A DNA stretch of 15,764 bases, taken from the NCBI GenBank assembly GCA_043802925.1, contig JAZDKP010000010.1:1-15764 (forward strand). Reading direction: 5' to 3'. The notes below the pieces were generated by a model, which saw only the letters and a list, made by a program, of their open reading frames with translations, was not told where the DNA came from and searched no databases. This document shows, one piece after another, positions 13,171 through 15,764 of this stretch. The translations under genes were made by a program, and so were the position numbers. Source of the DNA: JAZDKP01 sp043802925. Its GTDB lineage: Bacteria > Fibrobacterota > OXYB2-FULL-49-7 > JAEUSG01. How positions within the stretch are numbered: the stretch's first letter is position 1; each line of letters begins with the position of its first letter.

Positions 13171-15672
13171 CTATCTTATCAAAACCGCCCTTCTCACCAT
13201 TTCCTTGTTTCCGGTCTTCAGTTTTATCAAATAAACCCCGCTGCCCATCAGCCGCTCCTGCTGATCACAGCCGTTCCATTCCACTGAATGCCGCCCGGTT
13301 TGCGCTGCCTGGGAAACCAACAGACGAACCAGACGCCCGCTCATATCATAAACAGACGCCTCAACCATTTGTGGCAAAGACAATCTATAACTGATTTGGG
13401 TCGAGGGATTGAAGGGATTGGGGAAAACTGAAATCAGGCTGTTCGTTCCGATTTCTGACATTTTTACATTGGTTTGGAAAACTTCATAAACTTCCACATC
13501 ATCAATCCAGACGCTGTTATTGTTTCCGCCGGGCGTGAAATTTATCCGGTATTCAGCCGTGTCCGAACCATTGAAAACAAAGGCGAATTCTCCGAAAGTC
13601 TGCAGTGCCGAGTCCAGATTGACGGTCTGTGACCAGATGGACGTCCATGGACTGTTCTGCAGATGGAGGCTAACCCGGAGCGTCCGAGGAGCCGAGGATT
13701 TAGCTTTGAAATTTACCCGGTATGTTTTGCCGGGAGAGAAGTAGAGGCTCCGCTGGTATAGTTGAATATCCGTGGTGTTAACCGCACCGTTGGTAATTGC
13801 CACCCGTCCCATTCCGTTATCAAGGGAAAAAGAGGCAGAGGCCCCGTTTTCCTGATAAAACGTCCACTGCGAAATTGAGTTGAAATCACTGTTGGCAACC
13901 ATATTTATCGCCCCGGAACCGGAACCCGATGTATCACCCCATATTGCTCTTATGGCCCAAAGGGCAAAAACCAACGGTGCCTGCCAGTTTATAGCGATTT
14001 CATTGGTTGAATAACTGCAAGTATTATCGGAATATAGCTTTGCGGGAAAGGTGGAGGTATAAGAGCAGCCATCATCCGTTACCGCATTTGCGTTCGGCCC
14101 CCCTGCCAGCAAACCCGGATAGGGTTGTACAATACCGTCCGATGCTGATAGAGCATGATGGATATACATTGGCGAATGCGTCCCGCAATCGGTCATAAAA
14201 CAATATCCTGTTGCATTACGGCCGAGGAGATAATCCAGATTCGCCGCGGCGGCCCACAAATAAGTGCTGTCCCGTGTTATTTGAAACGCTTCGATCAAGG
14301 TGATGCTTCCATTTGCCGCATTAGAATTGCTCCCCCAAGAAAAATCCCAGCTATACAAACCCATTGGAACGCGATAAGCTGAACGGCTCCATTCATTGCG
14401 GAGCGAATCGGCAATGGCAAGTATCTTTTCCCGTAATAATACGGTATCAAGAGCATTATTTGGCAAACGAGAACGGTGGCTCCAAAGTGAATAGTAAGCC
14501 CTTTGACCCGGATTCCACCACGAAACGATTTTAGACATGATTGTTGTGAGCGGATTAGCTATGGTCAAAAAGCTGTCCTGTTCCGTTGTAATGCAAAGTT
14601 CAGAGGCGGCCCAGGCAAATTCCTGATCCACGCTGATATCGCTATAGGCACCCGTATTGATGTCAGGATCGTAAGTAGAATTGAAGGCTAAATTAGATAC
14701 AAAATAAACGGTCGGATGGAGACGCGCCCAATTCCAGGCCGCCAATGCCGCGGTTTTGCATGAATCGGCAAGAGACGGAAGATAGCAAACACCTGATGTA
14801 TTGAAAATACGCGCTGCCTGCGCCATGACCGCAGCGAAATCCAGTGAAGCGGTCGTGGTTTTTATAACGACATACCGTGTTGCCAGATCCGAAGCCGGGG
14901 GAACGAACCCGACAAAATTGAGTGTTGTCAGTTTGTGATAAACACCTCCATCATTCGGATCCTGCATGGTCAGCATCCAACGGAGGTTCCACAATATTTC
15001 ATTCAAAATATCAGGGATGCCATCGCTGCTTTCCGGAATGTTGAGTGATACGCTGTTGCAAAATTCCGGGAATTCCTCGTATAATGAAAGCAGGGTATTC
15101 ATGGTGATGCCGCAATTGACGATATATTTGCCATAATCGCCGGCATCATACCAGCCACCGGGACTCGAAATGGTGGAACCGCTGGGCCGTGCGGCAGACG
15201 CCGCTGAAGGATGGATGACCACGGCGTTATCCGGGTGTCCCGAAGAACGGGCCCATTGCCCTGCATACGCGGCCAGAAGGGGAGACGAACAGCGCTGGAA
15301 GTAAAATCCTTTCATGGCTTTCTCTGAGACGGTCCGGTAAACATCCAGGGCAATCCTAAAAGGATAAGAGGTCGTGACACCGGTTACGGCCAAAGTAAAA
15401 GTGCCGGTATCCTGAAACGAGGAAAAATCAGCCATACGAACAATTTCTCCGGAGCAATTCCAGGTCATTGTATCTGCCAGAACACCGGAAAAGCGTGCCG
15501 CCGTATTTCCTTGAGCATAGAGGTAAAAGCTGTCGGAAGCGGCACCGATAACAGCCGCCATCTTTTTCTGTTGCGGATAAAAGCCAATTTGATTCACGCG
15601 GATTTGCGAAAACAAAGTGGAAACGGCCAGAAAAAGTATCGTTATTGATACTGCCTTTGTTTCCTTGTGCAT
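13171..15672 (-). CDS. Secreted GH9 cellulase-type glycoside hydrolase with CelD_N, CBM4/9-like and sorting domains
   Basis: 833 residues; ATG at 15670-15672 after a G-rich GGGGGGCGGA. Signal peptide 1-22. Residues 23-108 are the Ig-like N-terminal cellulase domain (IRVNQIGFYPQQKKMA). The GH9 (alpha/alpha)6 barrel spans about 115-585: GGWYDAGDYGKYIV carries the catalytic-base pair D176/D179, SVDQEFAWAASEL follows, and STNEIAINW holds the general acid E558. The usual HHR substrate-binding motif reads H505-H506-A507, so the Arg is missing. A CBM4/9-like module lies at about 590-735 (NSDFNSISQWTFYQENG ... WIDDVEVYEV) and a sorting module at 750-833. GH9 enzymes cleave internal or terminal beta-1,4-glucosidic bonds of cellulose and related glucans outside the cell; endo or exo mode cannot be told here. 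It ends 2 bp from the stop of the AraC-type gene. Confidence 0.93.
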   Translation of the reverse strand: MHKETKAVSITILFLAVSTLFSQIRVNQIGFYPQQKKMAAVIGAASDSFYLYAQGNTAARFSGVLADTMTWNCSGEIVRMADFSSFQDTGTFTLAVTGVTTSYPFRIALDVYRTVSEKAMKGFYFQRCSSPLLAAYAGQWARSSGHPDNAVVIHPSAASAARPSGSTISSPGGWYDAGDYGKYIVNCGITMNTLLSLYEEFPEFCNSVSLNIPESSDGIPDILNEILWNLRWMLTMQDPNDGGVYHKLTTLNFVGFVPPASDLATRYVVIKTTTASLDFAAVMAQAARIFNTSGVCYLPSLADSCKTAALAAWNWARLHPTVYFVSNLAFNSTYDPDINTGAYSDISVDQEFAWAASELCITTEQDSFLTIANPLTTIMSKIVSWWNPGQRAYYSLWSHRSRLPNNALDTVLLREKILAIADSLRNEWSRSAYRVPMGLYSWDFSWGSNSNAANGSITLIEAFQITRDSTYLWAAAANLDYLLGRNATGYCFMTDCGTHSPMYIHHALSASDGIVQPYPGLLAGGPNANAVTDDGCSYTSTFPAKLYSDNTCSYSTNEIAINWQAPLVFALWAIRAIWGDTSGSGSGAINMVANSDFNSISQWTFYQENGASASFSLDNGMGRVAITNGAVNTTDIQLYQRSLYFSPGKTYRVNFKAKSSAPRTLRVSLHLQNSPWTSIWSQTVNLDSALQTFGEFAFVFNGSDTAEYRINFTPGGNNNSVWIDDVEVYEVFQTNVKMSEIGTNSLISVFPNPFNPSTQISYRLSLPQMVEASVYDMSGRLVRLLVSQAAQTGRHSVEWNGCDQQERLMGSGVYLIKLKTGNKEMVRRAVLIR
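13237..13289. repeat. 53-bp perfect direct repeat, copy 2 (sorting-domain coding)
   Basis: Identical to 9958-10010 and in the same orientation. It lies in the C-terminal module of the GH9 gene; the two modules are 65/84 identical in protein by hand count. Confidence 0.95.
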
Positions 15673-15764
15673 TCCGCCCCCCGAATAAATTCACTCGTTC
15701 ATTTTAGCTGTCGAAAAATGAATTTAGAGCATTAATCACGATGGGTCTAATTCCCCGCAGCGCT
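15673..15764. other. Upstream region of the GH9 gene
   Basis: 92 bp to the window edge. No convincing coding sequence or consensus promoter is visible. A TCGACA-N17-AATTTA arrangement on the minus strand is too weak to call. The AraC-type direct repeat seen at 12205-12237 is absent here. Confidence 0.4.

Noticed and set aside
1..15764. CRISPR array, tRNA/rRNA genes, insertion sequences or phage genes
   Set aside because: No regularly spaced repeats, cloverleaf-like sequence, transposase or phage motifs were seen on either strand.

Overview
This window looks like a plant cell-wall polysaccharide utilisation region from an uncultured, probably anaerobic bacterium of the FCB group (Fibrobacterota/Chitinispirillia-like is my best guess; this is inference). 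The main clue is that all four complete secreted enzymes end in a FlgD-like Ig module of about 84-89 residues, with a PNPFNP motif near its start and ...YLI/YRL...LLR/LLK at its end. Such modules are usually annotated as T9SS type A sorting domains in FCB bacteria. No secretion genes lie in the window. Most intergenic gaps are short and all of them are under 300 bp.

Right part (about 9.4-15.8 kb). A GH9 cellulase-type enzyme (minus strand, 13171-15672) converges with an AraC-family regulator (plus strand, about 12275-13168), leaving a 2-bp gap. The regulator is divergent from a minus-strand run: a CBM + clan GH-A-like glycosidase (9892-12096), a truncated GH20-like remnant (9536-9826), and a parallel beta-helix, lyase-like secreted protein (6887-9460). 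The divergent intergenic region holds overlapping promoters and a 13-bp direct repeat with a 20-bp period just upstream of the glycosidase -35 box. This is the layout expected for an AraC-family activator.

Left part (1-6.75 kb, all minus strand). A LacI-family repressor has a textbook sigma70 promoter with an ATGTAC-N4-GTACAT operator touching the -10 box, which suggests autoregulation. The repressor overlaps by 8 bp a TTG-started URO-D-superfamily (uroporphyrinogen decarboxylase/corrinoid methyltransferase-like) gene. After 121 bp comes a large secreted protein resembling exo-rhamnogalacturonan lyases (PcRGLX/YetA-like, with FN3 and sorting domains). After 41 bp follows a secreted protein with two tandem ConA/LamG-like modules, cut by the window edge.

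Overall reading: two adjacent regulons, one AraC-controlled (cellulose/hemicellulose-type enzymes) and one LacI-controlled (pectin/rhamnogalacturonan-type). Both export surface or secreted enzymes through a common C-terminal sorting module. The least expected component is the cytoplasmic URO-D-like gene coupled to the LacI regulator. I saw no RNA genes, CRISPR arrays, insertion sequences or transposases.
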